Shown here piece after piece: positions 42,201 to 55,077 of a DNA stretch of 64,000 nucleotides. Origin of the DNA: Batillaria attramentaria (lineage: Eukaryota; Mollusca; Gastropoda; Batillariidae); NCBI GenBank assembly GCA_018292915.2, contig JACVVK020000139.1, positions 620,001 to 684,000 of the forward strand, given 5' to 3'. Under the pieces are notes generated by a model. It had not been told where the DNA came from. It did no database searches and saw nothing but the letters and a program-made list of their open reading frames with translations. The translations under genes were made by a program, and so were the position numbers. The stretch's first letter is position 1, and every line of letters starts with the position of its first letter.

Positions 42201-44914
42201 ACCACACCAGTACATGTATTTGTATACTGCATCTCTTGCTGGTTTTGTATAATCCGCAGTTTTTTTCAATAGCACACCAGTATTTGTATGACGCATGTCT
42301 TGCTGGTTTTGTTTAATCCTCAGTTTGACATGCTGGAGTTGGATCGGTTGGAGCGTCCAGTACTAGCGTGCCCCTTGCTGCTTGACCCGTCCAGTTACTT
42401 CCCCGACACGGTTGACTTGATGCATGACGTGGACGCTCGCACCTACTGGCTGAAATGTTTTGCTGACAGTGTTGATAAGGTCAGCGTCTGTTATTTGCTT
42501 TTTTATTTGATAGAGGGGTTTTGTTTGTTGGTTTGTGTTGTTTTGTTTGTGTGTTTTTATACCTAACCCCTTACAGGGTCATTATCAGGTTGACCGTGTC
42601 ATGCATCAGACTTTTTTTGTTGTTGTTTTAACTGCACATTGCCACATGTGTTACAAGTCCTTGCTTCGCCAGTATTTTTATCATACTGTTTCCTTGGTAA
42701 GATTTTGTATGTTATAAACTTGAGTGCTGTTGACATAGTGATAAAGAGAGATGTTTGTCGGCACACTTCACGTAAATTAGATGATGATGGGGACTGGCCA
42801 TAGCTGGAGTAGAACAGACACGTCCATGCAGTGAAAAAGTCCATGCTCGTGGCGCTTGGGGAAAAGAAAAACAAACAGAACAGTAAAAAAAGTTGGATGG
42901 AAGTGAACCCATTAAGTCAGCTGTGGACTCTTCCGGCCCGTGTGTGAGATATATCTACATGATGTGACACGTGTTCCCATATTGTTCTCACGTCTTTTCC
43001 ATTGACCAGAATGTACAACTGGCCATCAAGAGCCAGGCGGAGGAGCCAGGAGTTGAGGAGCGAGCCAACAAGTACAAAGAGAAATATCTTTGTAAACTGC
43101 GCACCCTTTCTGTAAATCCATGGTACGTTTGTTTCTTTGCTCTAAGTGAACAGCCCAGGTGACCATGAATTCAATAGACAACTCCACTCCTATCAGTCAG
43201 TAGTGGCGAGCCCCCAGAATTCAGCCAGTCGTGTGCCATGGCATAATGAGCCCAACACATGGCAAGGTCTGGCAAACTTCCTTGGGTGAAATGTCGAAAG
43301 CAGTAAGTCTATCAACATCATTTGAGGGAGAAAAAAAAAACAAAAACACATCACGTCAATCTCTTTCATGTAGAAGTCACCCCTTTCTCCATAAAATCAT
43401 GTCATGGATACAGAATACTTCATTGATCCCAAACTTGGGAAATTGCAGTTCTGGCCCGCATACTAGTAAAACACACAACTGATAAACATTTTAATAAATG
43501 AGACTACAAAAATAAGTAAAACAGACAGTCTTGACCAATAAAATTACCTAAAATCAAGAATAAAACACACTATCACATAACACAATTTCAAGAATGAAAC
43601 ACGCTATCACATAATACAATTTCCTGTCACATTCAACACTTCTTAATACATTCATTCCGACATTCACTCTGCACATTCACGCTGATGATTGTTTCACTCG
43701 ATTAGATTTGATTAGGACACCCTCAGCAATTGTGTTATCATTTTTTACGGCTTCATATCTGTGGGAAGTAAAATGAAACATATGTCCTGGCTGACGATAA
43801 ACGTATAGGACTTTTGTATAGGACATTTGTATAGGGCATTTGAATAGGACATTTGTATAGGACATTTGTATAGGGCATTTGAATAGGGCATTTGTATAGG
43901 GCATTTGAATAGGACATTTGAATAGGACATTTGAATAGGACATTTGTATAGGACATTTGTAGAGGGCATTTGTAGAGGGCATTTGTAGAGGACATTTGTA
44001 TAGGACATTTGAATAGGGCATTTGTATAGGACATTTGTATAGGACATAAAAACAGTTTTGTATAAATTGTCGTGTTGCCCATCAGTGCCTATGGTTCCCT
44101 GACGGTGAGAAGTTTACTGGATACCGGCAGTCAGTGTCTGGCGGAGTTCAACTTCCCTGATTCTTACTCACAGGTAATCGCTGCATCATGTTACAGCTGG
44201 AATGGTAAGGGCCAGCAGAACAGCATCACCCTTTTTCTGTTTCTATTTTCTGTGTGAACAATCGTACTTGTTTCCATTCCGCAGCCTCACCCAATTGGAC
44301 CGGGATTTTTCACATGCACATGAAGTCTTCATTTATATATACATAAGTGTCCATTTGGACTGGGATTTTTAACATGTATGCAAAGTCTTGATATTTATAC
44401 ATTTGGGTCCCTTTGGATGGGATTTTTAACATGCACACAAAGTCTTGATATTAATGCATTGATGTTCATTTGGAGTGGGATTTTTAACATGCACACAAAG
44501 TCTTGATATTAATGCATTGATGTTCATTTGGAGTGGGATTTTTAACATGCACACAAAGTCTTGATGTTAATGCATTGATGTTCATTTGGAGTGGGATTTT
44601 TAACATACACACTAAGTCTTGATATTTGTGTATGTTTCAAGGACAAATGGGGGCTTATTTGCAAGAGTTGTAACTCCACAGGTTATTTCTTTTTGTGATA
44701 GACTCAACCCTGAGCGTGTTGATTGTTCTCTAGGGATAAATGATTAAAGTATCATTGAATTGAATTTAACTGAATTGATTGTGTATGAAATGATTTAGAT
44801 CTGTTAAATTTGTAGACAGTATTGGGTTAACAGTGGGTGACAGTATTCAGCTGCATGTTCCAAATGTAATCTTTTCTTTTTACTTCACTTATTTGATTTA
44901 TTGATATATTTATC

Positions 44915-44971
<57 letters not shown>

Positions 44972-45528
44972 CGTGTGTGTGTGTGTCTACTAGCAAAAGC
45001 AGCAAGAGAATGAGGTGGCGTTGCGACAGTTACCAGATCACCTCAAGTTCCTTGATGCCTTGTGCGGGGACACTGTGAACTTGGCGTTAGCCAAAGGACT
45101 GTTAGCAGGCAACGTGTTTGACTGGGGGGCGCGTGAAGTGCGAGAACTGCTTGAAACAGGACAGTTTTCATTTCTTGACGCACAGAAGAAGTTACAAGGT
45201 TAGACATTGTAACTAACTTTGAAGTCTGATTGTATGTGTTAGTCTGTCTCTCTCAACTTCTCTCTTTCTTTTCCTCTCTCTCAGAAGAATATCACACTTG
45301 TTTTTAAAGTATCTGGACTGATCTGCGCGATCATACCAATGAGCTGTGACCTCAAAATGCGCAAGATCCCATCTTTAATGTCTTACATTCACCTCCTCAC
45401 CACTGCTATCTTTTAAGGTTTTATCCGGCTCATTCCAATCTATCCTTTTGTTTTGGGTTTTATCGCTGGTACTTGTTCTTGGTTTTTAATTGTCTCTGTC
45501 TATCCTTTATTATTTCTACTCAGTCGTG

Positions 45529-45587
<59 letters not shown>

Positions 45588-47826
45588 CTTTTACTTTTTA
45601 GTTGTTCTTACGTAGTGTACACTGAGTGATTTTTTTTTTTTTTTAAACTTCGGTTTTAGAATGTAAGGCGCCTAGAGCTCGCCTCCCGGGGATAGGCACC
45701 CTATAAATATTATTATTATTATTATTATTACTGTGCCTTTTGTGTAATTGTTATCGTGAGAACAGTGATGAGGATGAAAACCATATAATTTTTGCTGGTC
45801 CATTGTATGAAAACATTCAACAGAAATATATTAGCTACTAAGTCCATGGCTACCACTCCCTGCAGTTGTTCTTAGGTTGTCAAAATGAAACTGTTGTGAA
45901 CATGCTAGGACAGTTTATCTACCGTGCTTAAAAATGAGAGAAGAGTACATTAGATCACTTGTTTGTTTGGAATGAAGTTGTTTGGACATGAAAATTGTCA
46001 AAAATACTCACCCTGTGTCAAAGGGACTGGTGGCCCACAACAATAAATGTTCAAGTTCAGGCTCTCTCTCTCTCTCTCGCACGCGTTTGGGCTAAAGAAT
46101 TTTAGTTACATGTACTACCTGTCATGTTTTGCTTGTTGTCACTGCCACTTTGGTCTTGGTCATAGTTGTATGCCTTGTTTTGTTGTTTGCTTCTTTTTTT
46201 TGGGGGGGGGGGGTGGGGGGGTATTATGCAGTTGTGTTATGCTGTCACGTTTTTGCTGTTTTCAGATCGGCCGTGGCTGTATGATGACTTTGACGCGTGG
46301 TCAAGCCGTCTGGGTAAAGACCCGCCGTATCGCTGTGCTGTTATTTTCTGTGACAACAGTGGGGCTGACATCATATTAGGCATTATGCCTTTTGCCCGAC
46401 ATCTTCTCTCCATTGGAACTCAAGTAAGTGAAAAAAATAAAAATTTTAAAAAATAATAAAAAAAATCAGGGGTGAGCGGTGGTCTAATAGGTAGCGCGTT
46501 GGATTTAGCCGCTGCGTTACTGAATGGCCGTTACCAATGTCATGGCGATGAAGCGTGGGTTCGATCCCAGGTCGAGCTTGTGATATGTGATACCGGTTTT
46601 TCCTGGCTACCGGGCTGCTCATCGGGGGTTTCTCTCCAGGTAATCCGGCTTTCCTCCCCCAGTAAAATTGTAAAAAAATATAGGATAGGTATTGGGTGGC
46701 GCTGCACCACAGCGACGCACTTCCCCTGGGGGAAGCAGCCCAAATTTCCCGAAAGGGATAATAAAAAAAATAAAAACGCAATTATAGATGAGTGTATCAG
46801 TGTGAGTGTGAGTGTTGGGTTCAGCATCCACCACTTAGAGTCCTGTATTTCAGTAACGCACTTGATATCCACTTTTACTGTCATTATCATTCCAGTTATT
46901 TGCTACTCTATTACATGTATTATGTTACTACAACTATAGACTATGTATAGAACAAAGTGGCATGCATTTGACGCAAACATGTGTAAATGAAATACCGGGT
47001 AAAAGGCTTTTGGTTCAGAGATATCCACTTTGGAGAAACATGCGTGGAATCTTTTTCAGGTGATCTTATGTGCCAACTCTCGTCCAACACTGAATGATGT
47101 GACTTACAGCGAGCTTGTGATTCTCGTCAAACGAGTGGCTGAACTTTGCCCCCGTATCAGTGATGCCTTGGCGTCGGATCGACTGGTTGTCATGGAGTCG
47201 GGTCAGGGGTCACCCTGTCTAGATCTGAGGTACTGGTTTGTCAGCTGCTGAATTCTGGCTGTGCACACATCTTTTGGGATTGTCTCTGGCAGTGATATAT
47301 CATGATTAAACAACTGAAAGTAGTGCATCTTGGAGACACTGAAGCAGTGGAAAACCTTTCGCTCGTCATAGTGTCATTTTTACAAAATTTTGGACATGCC
47401 AAAGTGAAAAACAAAATGGTAGATTACTTGAAACGTGGATATATCCTTTCAAGGAGGTTGTAGGTTTGTTTTGTTTTTTTATAGGTCTCCTTAGCTTTAT
47501 GGGTTATGTTCACATCGCAATACAGTTTGAACAGGTTTTTTTTGTTTCTTTCTGCATGCATATGTTGATTCTGTGTTTCTTATTGTAGGTTTGTGGATCA
47601 GGATCTAGTGAAAGCGATGCAAACTCGCAAAGCTGACTTGATCGTGTTGGAGGGCATGGGTCGAGCCGTTCACACCAACCTTCACGCAGCCTTTGCCTGC
47701 GACGCACTCAAGGTCGCAGTGTTGAAAAATCGCTGGCTGGCAAATCGTCTTGGAGGAGAGATGTTCAGTGTCATGTTCAAGTTTGAGAAAGCCTGCAAAG
47801 TGTCGGTCTCCTCCAACGTAACTTGA
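31903..47826 (+). CDS. PANK4: Pantothenate kinase 4 (PanK-like domain plus DUF89 phosphatase)
   Basis: Sixteen exons join without a frame break: 31903-31996, 33909-33985, 34975-35186, 36257-36440, 37122-37214, 38610-38760, 39346-39533, 40412-40493, 41157-41269, 42324-42479, 43010-43122, 44086-44173, 44994-45198, 46266-46423, 47060-47229, 47589-47826. They give 773 residues, the same length as human PANK4. Residues about 25-360 form the type II pantothenate kinase fold ([23 protein letters not shown] at 110-118, [23 protein letters not shown]). Residues about 410-773 form the DUF89 phosphatase, with metal ligands D615, N616 (CDNSG) and D651 (LNDVT). In mammals this half dephosphorylates 4'-phosphopantetheine and related metabolites, limiting coenzyme A synthesis in the cytosol. 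Unlike human PANK4, the kinase catalytic Glu (E134, in DEIECL) and Arg (R198, in FERIGG) are present. Introns 8 and 9 begin with minisatellites that repeat the donor site. Confidence 0.96.
32108..32998. mobile_element. Probable hAT-like element in PANK4 intron 1
   Basis: Termini at about 32118 and 32990 are inverted repeats reading CAGGGATTCACATCCA. TGTATGTA occurs at 32108-32115 and again at 32991-32998, an 8-bp duplication as in hAT elements, with two extra bases (TG) on the left. Near each end lies the self-complementary AGGACATTTGTCCT; on the left it is expanded into about four 32-bp tandem units (32174-32285). A short frame (32751-32864, starting [11 protein letters not shown]) is open but unrecognised. 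Confidence 0.55.
33108..33141. repeat. G-rich homopolymer tract
   Basis: Runs of G interrupted by single A residues, one of many such tracts in the window (for example 3137, 25002, 30103, 30192, 30543, 46201). Confidence 0.9.
34390..34432. repeat. (GT)n microsatellite in PANK4 intron 2
   Basis: About 21 GT repeats. Confidence 0.95.
34541..34805 (-). mobile_element. SINE (family A), minus
   Basis: Starts with the AATAAT tail complement and contains the reverse complement of the GTGTGAGAGAATGCGTGTGA body and of TTTGGAAAT.TTCAGCCC. The head is missing, so it is 5'-truncated. It lies in PANK4 intron 2, about 170 bp before exon 3. Confidence 0.8.
35487..35710. mobile_element. 224-bp fold-back element in PANK4 intron 3
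   Basis: The ends are inverted repeats, ACAGCGATCGT.AAATG.GT. The inside has two copies of ATTCGGGCTACC and further inverted CGGGCTACC/GGTAGCCCG pairs, giving extensive self-pairing. No target duplication is evident. Confidence 0.65.
37806..37975 (+). mobile_element. tRNA-derived SINE (family B)
   Basis: Clear A box (GATTGCAGAATGGTAGAGC) and B box (GAGTTCGAATCC) are followed by a body with GTGAAAAAGGACGTTAAACT. This is the best-preserved family B copy in the window. It lies in PANK4 intron 5. Confidence 0.8.
38085..38515 (+). mobile_element. SINE (family A), rearranged around (CA)n and a palindrome
   Basis: The head (GGTCGGTGGTCTAATGGTTA; B box GGTTCGAGTCCC) and first body part match the full copy, up to TGTTCAGCCCAC. 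A (CA)n tract (38264-38328) then replaces the middle. Next comes a 70-bp near-perfect palindrome centred at 38377/38378, whose arms are opposite copies of the SINE segment CACACACTGGACATGAACAC. The normal 3' part and ATT tail follow. Confidence 0.85.
39170..39232. repeat. (GT)n microsatellite in PANK4 intron 6
   Basis: About 31 GT repeats, preceded by a poly-C run at 39126-39141. Confidence 0.95.
39695..39950 (-). mobile_element. tRNA-derived SINE (family C), minus
   Basis: Reverse complement of the element at 46468-46770: it shares CTTCCCCTGGGGGAAG, the GCGCTACCCAATACCT block and a tRNA-like head region near 39880-39950. It lies in PANK4 intron 7. Confidence 0.8.
40494..40820. repeat. 32-bp minisatellite starting at PANK4 donor 8
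   Basis: Exon 8 ends with CAAG at 40493 and the intron begins GTTAGATCTCATCTTAGTAC. This unit then repeats about ten times (32 bp; two or three early units and one later unit are 34-36 bp). Each copy carries TCAAG|GTTAGA, so the exon end and donor are reiterated at every junction. Confidence 0.92.
41270..42010. repeat. 50-57-bp minisatellite duplicating the PANK4 exon 9 end and donor
   Basis: Exon 9 ends in CAGTATCTTTGACCATGGG at 41269, followed by donor GTAAGTTTTCACAC. About 13 further units repeat ACAACACAGT(A/G)TCTTTGACC followed by ATGGGGTAAGTTT. The next donor copies lie at 41320 and 41376. The unit therefore spans real exon sequence and the 5' splice site. Spacings are not multiples of three. 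Confidence 0.93.
43800..44047. repeat. 13-bp tandem repeat, about 19 copies
   Basis: The unit TTGTATAGGACAT and variants (GAATAG, TAGAGG, GGGCAT) fill the last part of PANK4 intron 11, ending about 38 bp before exon 12. Confidence 0.95.
44285..44625. repeat. 58-62-bp minisatellite, about 6 copies
   Basis: The unit contains GGGATTTTTAACATGCACAC and AAAGTCTTGATATT. The first copies are more diverged than the last three. The core matches part of the SINE at 29175-29432, so the array may have grown from a SINE fragment. It lies in PANK4 intron 12. Confidence 0.88.
44918..44986. repeat. (GT)n tract next to the PANK4 exon 13 acceptor
   Basis: About 34 GT units with two GC interruptions are followed by CTACTAG and then exon 13 at 44994. 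Only a handful of bases separate the repeat and the acceptor. Confidence 0.95.
45533..45585. repeat. (GT)n microsatellite in PANK4 intron 13
   Basis: About 26 GT units. A short SINE-like tail ending in ATT repeats lies at 45660-45730. Confidence 0.95.
46468..46770 (+). mobile_element. tRNA-derived SINE (family C)
   Basis: The head has A box GGTGGTCTAATAGGTAGCGC and B box GGTTCGATCCCAGG. The body contains CTTCCCCTGGGGGAAG, and the element ends in an A-rich tail. It is paired with the minus copy at 39695-39950. It lies in PANK4 intron 14. Confidence 0.85.
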
Positions 47827-49194
<1,368 letters not shown>

Positions 49195-49575
49195 GAGGTA
49201 ACAGCTAGCTCGTAGGCCGTTGACTTTCAGTGCTTGGGTTGTGAGTTTGGATCCTGGCTGGGAGCCAGAACCTAGTGCATTTTCCTTGTTTCCCCTCTTT
49301 AATATGAAAAGAAGACAAAAATCCCTACACCATGCCGTCTGCTTTGGAAATGTTCAGCCCACCAAGTTTGAAAAATAAATGCATATCTAAATTCCGAAAT
49401 TTAAATAGCTGAGCTGACCTTTCGCACCACGTGATTGTAATACGTTTATGTCCTGTGTGTGAGAGAATGCGTGTGATTCACGTGAGCATGCGTGTTGGGT
49501 TAGCTCGCGGCGCTTTGAGCCAAATATTTGGGATAAAGTGCCTATATTAATGCGATTATTATTATTATTATTATG
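49195..49575 (+). mobile_element. Composite SINE: family B head fragment, family A tail
   Basis: 49215-49270 resembles the family B tRNA-like region (GACTTTCAGTGCTTGGGTT), while 49325-49575 is the family A body (TTTGGAAATGTTCAGCCCAC, GTGAGAGAATGCGTGTGATT) with an ATT tail. They may be two insertions side by side or a chimeric element. Confidence 0.7.
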
Positions 49576-50617
49576 GCAAACGCTTGTATTTTAGTACAGG
49601 CAGTTTATACAATGTGACTAATATCACATGGCTATCTGCAGGGAGCAGGACCCAGGACACCGTGTATTTACCTGTACTGCATCATATTCTTTTTTTCCCC
49701 CACAGTTTGTTCATCATGTGTTAGCATTTTCTGTAGGTTATAGTTTTGAGGAGTTGCCTGTGTGCACACTTTCACCGACGGTTTGGTGGCTCTCTCAACT
49801 GAAACCTACTTATCAGGCGCCATGGCAGCAGTTTGGTAGTAGCAGAATCACGATTCACAAAATCAACAGGTTGATATGTAACAGATCTGAGATGAAATAT
49901 GGTTCCCTAATGTCAGTACAGCTCCAGTTGAAGACGACTAAACTGTGTTCCGCACTAATAGTTGCGATAAAAGCCAGGGCAAAGGAAACTAGACTGGTGA
50001 CAATCCAGATTCCTGTGTGTCTTTCTGATAATTTCTTTTCCACTGCTATCAAAATCCCCCCCCCCCCCCCCAAAATAAATAAATAAATAAAAAATAAATA
50101 AAATAAAAATAACACATGCAGTAGTTGGTTTCCAGATTTTATTTGTCAACAAACAACACAACAATAAGGCTCAAAGGTGCATTCTGGGTCACGGACCATT
50201 CTTCAGTTCTAACAGTTCTCATCTAACACAGAAAAATTACTGCATTGTTCTTCACATTCACAGTGGCCAGTCTGAATCCCTGTGTAGCAATCGTAGAAAA
50301 GCACAGAATGGTTTTACTCAATCAAATGATGTCTTGTGTCTGGGCGTGCACATTAGTACTGCTGGTGCTGACATGAGTCAGAGTCAGACTGAAAACCTTG
50401 CAGAATTGTGTGGAAGGTTACAAACCGGAGAGAAAAATCAAACCACAGACTCCTTTTTCATAGCATATAGCTGACAATTTTTACAAACTGCTCTTGATGC
50501 CACCATCTGCTGTTTACTTAGCAAATTATACATAAAATGCCAGTATCCCAGCATGCACCAGTCATTACATAACATCTTTAACTCCTTCCCTACCCAGTTT
50601 ACATGTACACAGTACAA
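49576..50617. other. Inter-gene region; possible far end of the TMEM164 transcript
   Basis: No coding gene is supported. A C run and an AAAT-rich block lie at 50057-50110. On the minus strand, AATAAA occurs near 50138-50143 (TTTATT on the plus strand), and the sequence from there towards 58 kb is largely free of SINEs. This would fit a very long TMEM164 3' untranslated region, but that is inference. Confidence 0.35.
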
Positions 50618-50828
50618 ATGTACAGGGTCTACATGAACCAACTTCAAAGTACAAAATAATGTACCTAAATGAACAAACTTCATAGAACAAATGTACCTTA
50701 ATGAACCAACTTCATAAAACAAATGTACCTTAATGAACCAACTTCAAAGTACAAATGTACTTAAATGTACCAACTTCATAGAACAAATGTACCTTAATGA
50801 ACCAACTTCAAAGTACAAATGTACTTAA

Positions 50829-51803
50829 AGGGCAAGGCAAGTCAAGTGCAATGTTGGGTTTAGGGGATAGATAGTGATGTCCTAGACGGCTGCAGCCCAA
50901 AAGATTTGAACACGAATACACCATTCAGCATTTATCACGGAAAACAGCAGCCGAAATGCGATGCCATGGAGGCTGCCATGTTGATCCTAGCAGTGACGTC
51001 ACTCCACCATTCAGCAGCAGGCGAGATTCTGACACTGTGCGTGCAGGTTTGCCTGCTACACGTTTTAGGCGTGCTATTGCTGGCTCGTATACACACTTTG
51101 CTTATTTCCTAAACGCTAGAATGGATTTGGGGATAGTTCCCTGTAATTTCGAGCCAGAATATTCTGAGGAAGAGCTCAGTAAGGGGTCGGGCAGAAAACA
51201 GTGGGGACCATGGGGAAGAGCCGATTGATGAGAACGAGTGCAATTGTGGGAGATGCGTGTTTGACAAGTGAAGCAGCAACATCGTTCGCAAAAGCGCCAG
51301 TGAAACAATCCGGGGTAAAATGATCTCCACAAACGAGGTCTCGATTGTTCCAGGCGTATTCCTCCACTCGGTGGGGCAAGCGAGCGTTCTTCAAGGTCTC
51401 CAACCATTTTGCACACAACCTCCATTTTTCCTTTGATTTGTATAGATTTGGAAATTCAAAAAAGCTTTTGTGGCTTCCATCTGCATTCTTACATGTGCCC
51501 TGTTTGCTGAAGCAACCAAACGCTTTGCACTGTGGCATCTCGAACACAAAATAATACTCTGGAACAACCCACTCAAAGCGGGCACTGCCAACTGTGGTGG
51601 TGGAGTGACGTCACCGTCAGCACCTTTCCCGTCTCATTCGCGAAAGAGTGCGGCAACATGGCGCAGCCCAGGAACCGAAAGCAGCGGGTGTTTTCGGCGC
51701 ATTTTTGAGTAAATGGTACTTTGTTCAGGAAACTTTTGCTGTCCAACAGCTTAGGACCTCAATGTCATTTAAACCCAATAGTGCTCTTGACTTGCCGTAC
51801 CCT
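50829..51803 (-). mobile_element. 975-bp Kolobok-like element carrying a THAP domain
   Basis: TTAA at 50825-50828 and 51804-51807 flank it within a minisatellite, so its ends are exact. The termini are inverted repeats beginning AGGG.A.GGCAAGTCAAG, with weaker similarity to about 60 bp. The minus strand encodes a THAP domain. TTAA duplication plus a THAP domain is the pattern of the Kolobok superfamily (P elements have THAP but 8-bp duplications; piggyBac has TTAA but no THAP). The catalytic transposase part is absent, so the element is non-autonomous. Confidence 0.8.
51176..51547 (-). CDS. THAP domain protein, transposon-borne, catalytic part missing
   Basis: The 123-residue frame contains a complete THAP zinc-binding DNA-recognition domain. 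It shows the C2CH ligands C7, C12, C73 and H76, the CGDHFTPDCF signature (close to CSEHFTPDCF of THAP1), a conserved Trp in the middle (W42 or W48), and the closing MVPTVF motif at 113-118, equivalent to AVPTIF. The C12-C73 spacing is longer than in most THAP domains because of a loop around residues 54-66. The frame runs from the presumed element start side and ends within the element. A THAP domain binds sequence-specific DNA such as transposon ends. Whether this copy is transcribed is unknown; alternatively it may be the first exon remnant of a longer transposase gene. A second ATG lies three codons in. Confidence 0.75.
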   Translation of the reverse strand: MFEMPQCKAFGCFSKQGTCKNADGSHKSFFEFPNLYKSKEKWRLCAKWLETLKNARLPHRVEEYAWNNRDLVCGDHFTPDCFTGAFANDVAASLVKHASPTIALVLINRLFPMVPTVFCPTPY

Positions 51804-51860
51804 TTAAATGTACCAACTTCATAATGCAAATGTACTTAAACGTACCAGTACCTAAATGTA

Positions 51861-54800
51861 CCATTTTCAAAAGAAAACATTGCGTCTGTAGTGAACACTG
51901 GGAAAATGGATTCACAGAAGTGAATAATGCAAGAAACAAAGGGGTAAAACTTGACCGAATGAACAACCAAACAAATGTTGGCACCACCACTTCACTATTC
52001 TTGTGTAATACTTGCAGGAAAACGTGCAACGTGACTACCAACATCTAACAGCTTCTGGTCGCAAAGGACTTAAGTAGAGTCAAGTATATTGTACACTGTG
52101 TATTGCGTGAAATTCTCTTCCTCAGGCCGACAACTAGAGGTGCAGCTTAAAGTAATGGTCTACACATACAACCATAACCTGCTCTCAACAATTTGGACGA
52201 AGAATATTCCTCCAGCAAATGCTGTTCATACGACGTAAGATTGAAGGAACTATTTTAGGTTGGGTGTGCGTACCACACAGATATAATTTACTGACCAGCA
52301 GGGATGTCACATCAAGTGCTGGAACATCCTGCATGCAAGTTGTTGTTCCCAGCCAAACCAGTCCATATTCTTCCAGATTATGTGGTATACACAGAGAAAA
52401 ATAGAAATACATCGATATTATGGTGCTGCACAAAATCCTTTGATACAATTGTGACAAGTCAGCCTAAAAACTGAACATCTTGTGCTTGCTCGGCTCATAA
52501 GAACTTCTCATACTTTGTCTGCTATCTGTTAATTCTAATAATGTGAGTATTCGAGGCAAAAAATATGAAAACAAAATACATATATACAGTATGAGACTGC
52601 ATATTATACAAATCAACTTGGGTACATCAAGGTAAATACGATGCTCAGGGGAACGATTGTCACTTATAACTGGGGGATATTGGTGAGATCTGGTAGTGGG
52701 ACGTGCACGGACCTATCCACACAACCCTTCAACTGTTCTAGCGCTCACTATGTAGAGAAAGGTATAGGCCAGTGTCACCTCAAACCACCATTACTGGGAC
52801 CACCACAAACATCGGTGCTATATTCCCACCATTACTGGGACCACGACAAACATGAGTGCTATATTTCCACCAGCCTGTGTGTTGTGTGGACGAGATCACT
52901 GTTGAGTGAACATCAAGTCTATGTTTTCATCAAGATGTGCAAGATAATTGACACTTGTCGGCAGATGGTGGACTGCAAGGGAAAAGTCTGCGTTCAAAAT
53001 TGGCCAAGGGTTCTGTCTGAAAGAAAGTTGCGGAGAGCAAGTTACATGTACTGACTTTCAGTAGATCTCAAAACTACAAGTGTTGACTTGTCAGGTCAAT
53101 ATAAGCACAGTACAGTATTTGCATTTTTTCCAACTTGACCAGCTAGGGCTTGAGATCTGTGGCACTTTAATAAGAAAACAGCAGACACTATGTACTGGAT
53201 CGTGACCACCGTGATGCACAAATCAATGATGGGACATAATGATGTCCGCCTTGCTGAGAAAGTAATCACTATGAGACTTTCAAAATTGAATCATTTCATG
53301 ACTGACATCCGACACGGATGTGAAGCCACGCATTACAGTAGATCATAACAGGCATAATAATCGAGAGAGAAAAATTATGGAAACTTTTCGCTAACTGAGA
53401 CAGAGAGAGTGGTCTCTAACTACTGGAAAGATGAAAACTGTGCAAACAAGCATCTTTGTCACATGTAGGAGCAGAACAAAATACTATGTGAGCTTGACAC
53501 ATGAACATAAATCACAATCAGACGACTGTCTGGGATAAATAAATAATAATCTCCCATTCCCAGTATACATGTAACATCCGGCTGACTGTGGTAAGTTGAC
53601 TATTGCACAATTTCCCTGGGGAACTGCCCAGTTGTTACATCCTACAAGTGGTGAGTTGAGCACAATGCAGGAGAAGACATGCTGATCACCAGTAGAACTA
53701 TGTAACTACCTCCATCTCATTCCAGTCTCTGTCAAACTACTCCACACAACAGTTCATCCATTGTCAAGTGCAAGGTAAATCTTGGGAAAAAAGTGACACT
53801 CAGCTACTGCTACTATGTTGAAGGACATCAAAAAATGACTAAAACAGACTTTAAAAAGATTTCCACTCAATAATCCTAGGTGTACAAACTGTTTTACACA
53901 CTATAAACTCACTATTCCACCCAAAGCTACGCTACAAACGCTTGTAAGTGTATTTTTTTCAAACTGAAAGGCCTACGTACTGTACTGGGTACATCAAGGG
54001 GGCTCACTAAGTGTACTCCACAATGGGGAGTTCCATGGGTTATAGTTACATCTTGGGACCCCTGCACAAATGGAGCTATTACAGTAAACGCCTACACAAA
54101 CTACTGCACAACACAAACAATGGAAAGGGAAAAGAAGTGACCGCCTGTCCACATGGAGGGGGAGGCAGAAAGACGGCGCTTACCTCAGAACCTGCCTCTA
54201 TTTCCTGTCCTAAGTCAGTCAAACATCAGCTGTCGGGTCACTTGAGTGGCTGGCAGGAAAAAGTTTGCCGCCTGCCTATTCAGTATTGCAACTGACATTA
54301 TGATAAACTCATTGTGTTATATGCCAATTTATTGCTAAATCTGCCCCTAGATTTCTCTGCCATCACAAAGCACCACAGCGTGTTGCTGATTGCTGTGAAC
54401 ATGTTCTGGGCGATGTATCTGGTTGTAAAATGTATTACATGACTGTGAGTATTCTGTAGAAGTGATTCATTAGTCATAAGTGTTGGACATAATTATACAT
54501 GTACAATGTATCTGCCTAACGAGGGGACCCAGGAGAAGCAACATGAGAGCTAATGAACCTCTCCTAGCGGTAAGTAATCAGTATGTCTATTCCATTTTGG
54601 GACGCTGCTTTGCCTTAACACCAATAATAAAACATGGAAAAGACATGCTTGGTCACAAGAATAAAAACAAGAACAAATGAAACATTCCAATGTCAAAGTA
54701 AAAACTTGAAAATATTTATACAGTACAGACGTGGTACCCATATTTAGCGTCCACTAACACTAAAACCCATAACACAGGGTTCATAATCTCATCAAATCTA

Positions 54801-55017
54801 ACAAAATTTGTTTTTACAAGTTTTTTGTAAATCTAATGCCCATATAAGGCCTTAAGACCATAAAAACACAGAAAATGTGCAACACTGTAAATTCCATTCC
54901 TGGCTGTCTCAAACCACAAATCATGACCCCCACATAGCAAGCTGACATCAACGACATGAACACTTTACTCATTTACTAGTCAACCAGCCAAGGACTCAGG
55001 GACTCATAATTTCAGTG

Positions 55018-55077
<60 letters not shown>

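Larger units (their letters stand above)
50618..51860. repeat. 32-bp minisatellite split by a TTAA element
   Basis: Units containing ACCAACTTCATAGAACAAAT and GTACCTTAATGA repeat about seven times to 50828 and resume at 51804 with one or two diverged copies. The gap is filled by the element at 50829-51803. Confidence 0.9.
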
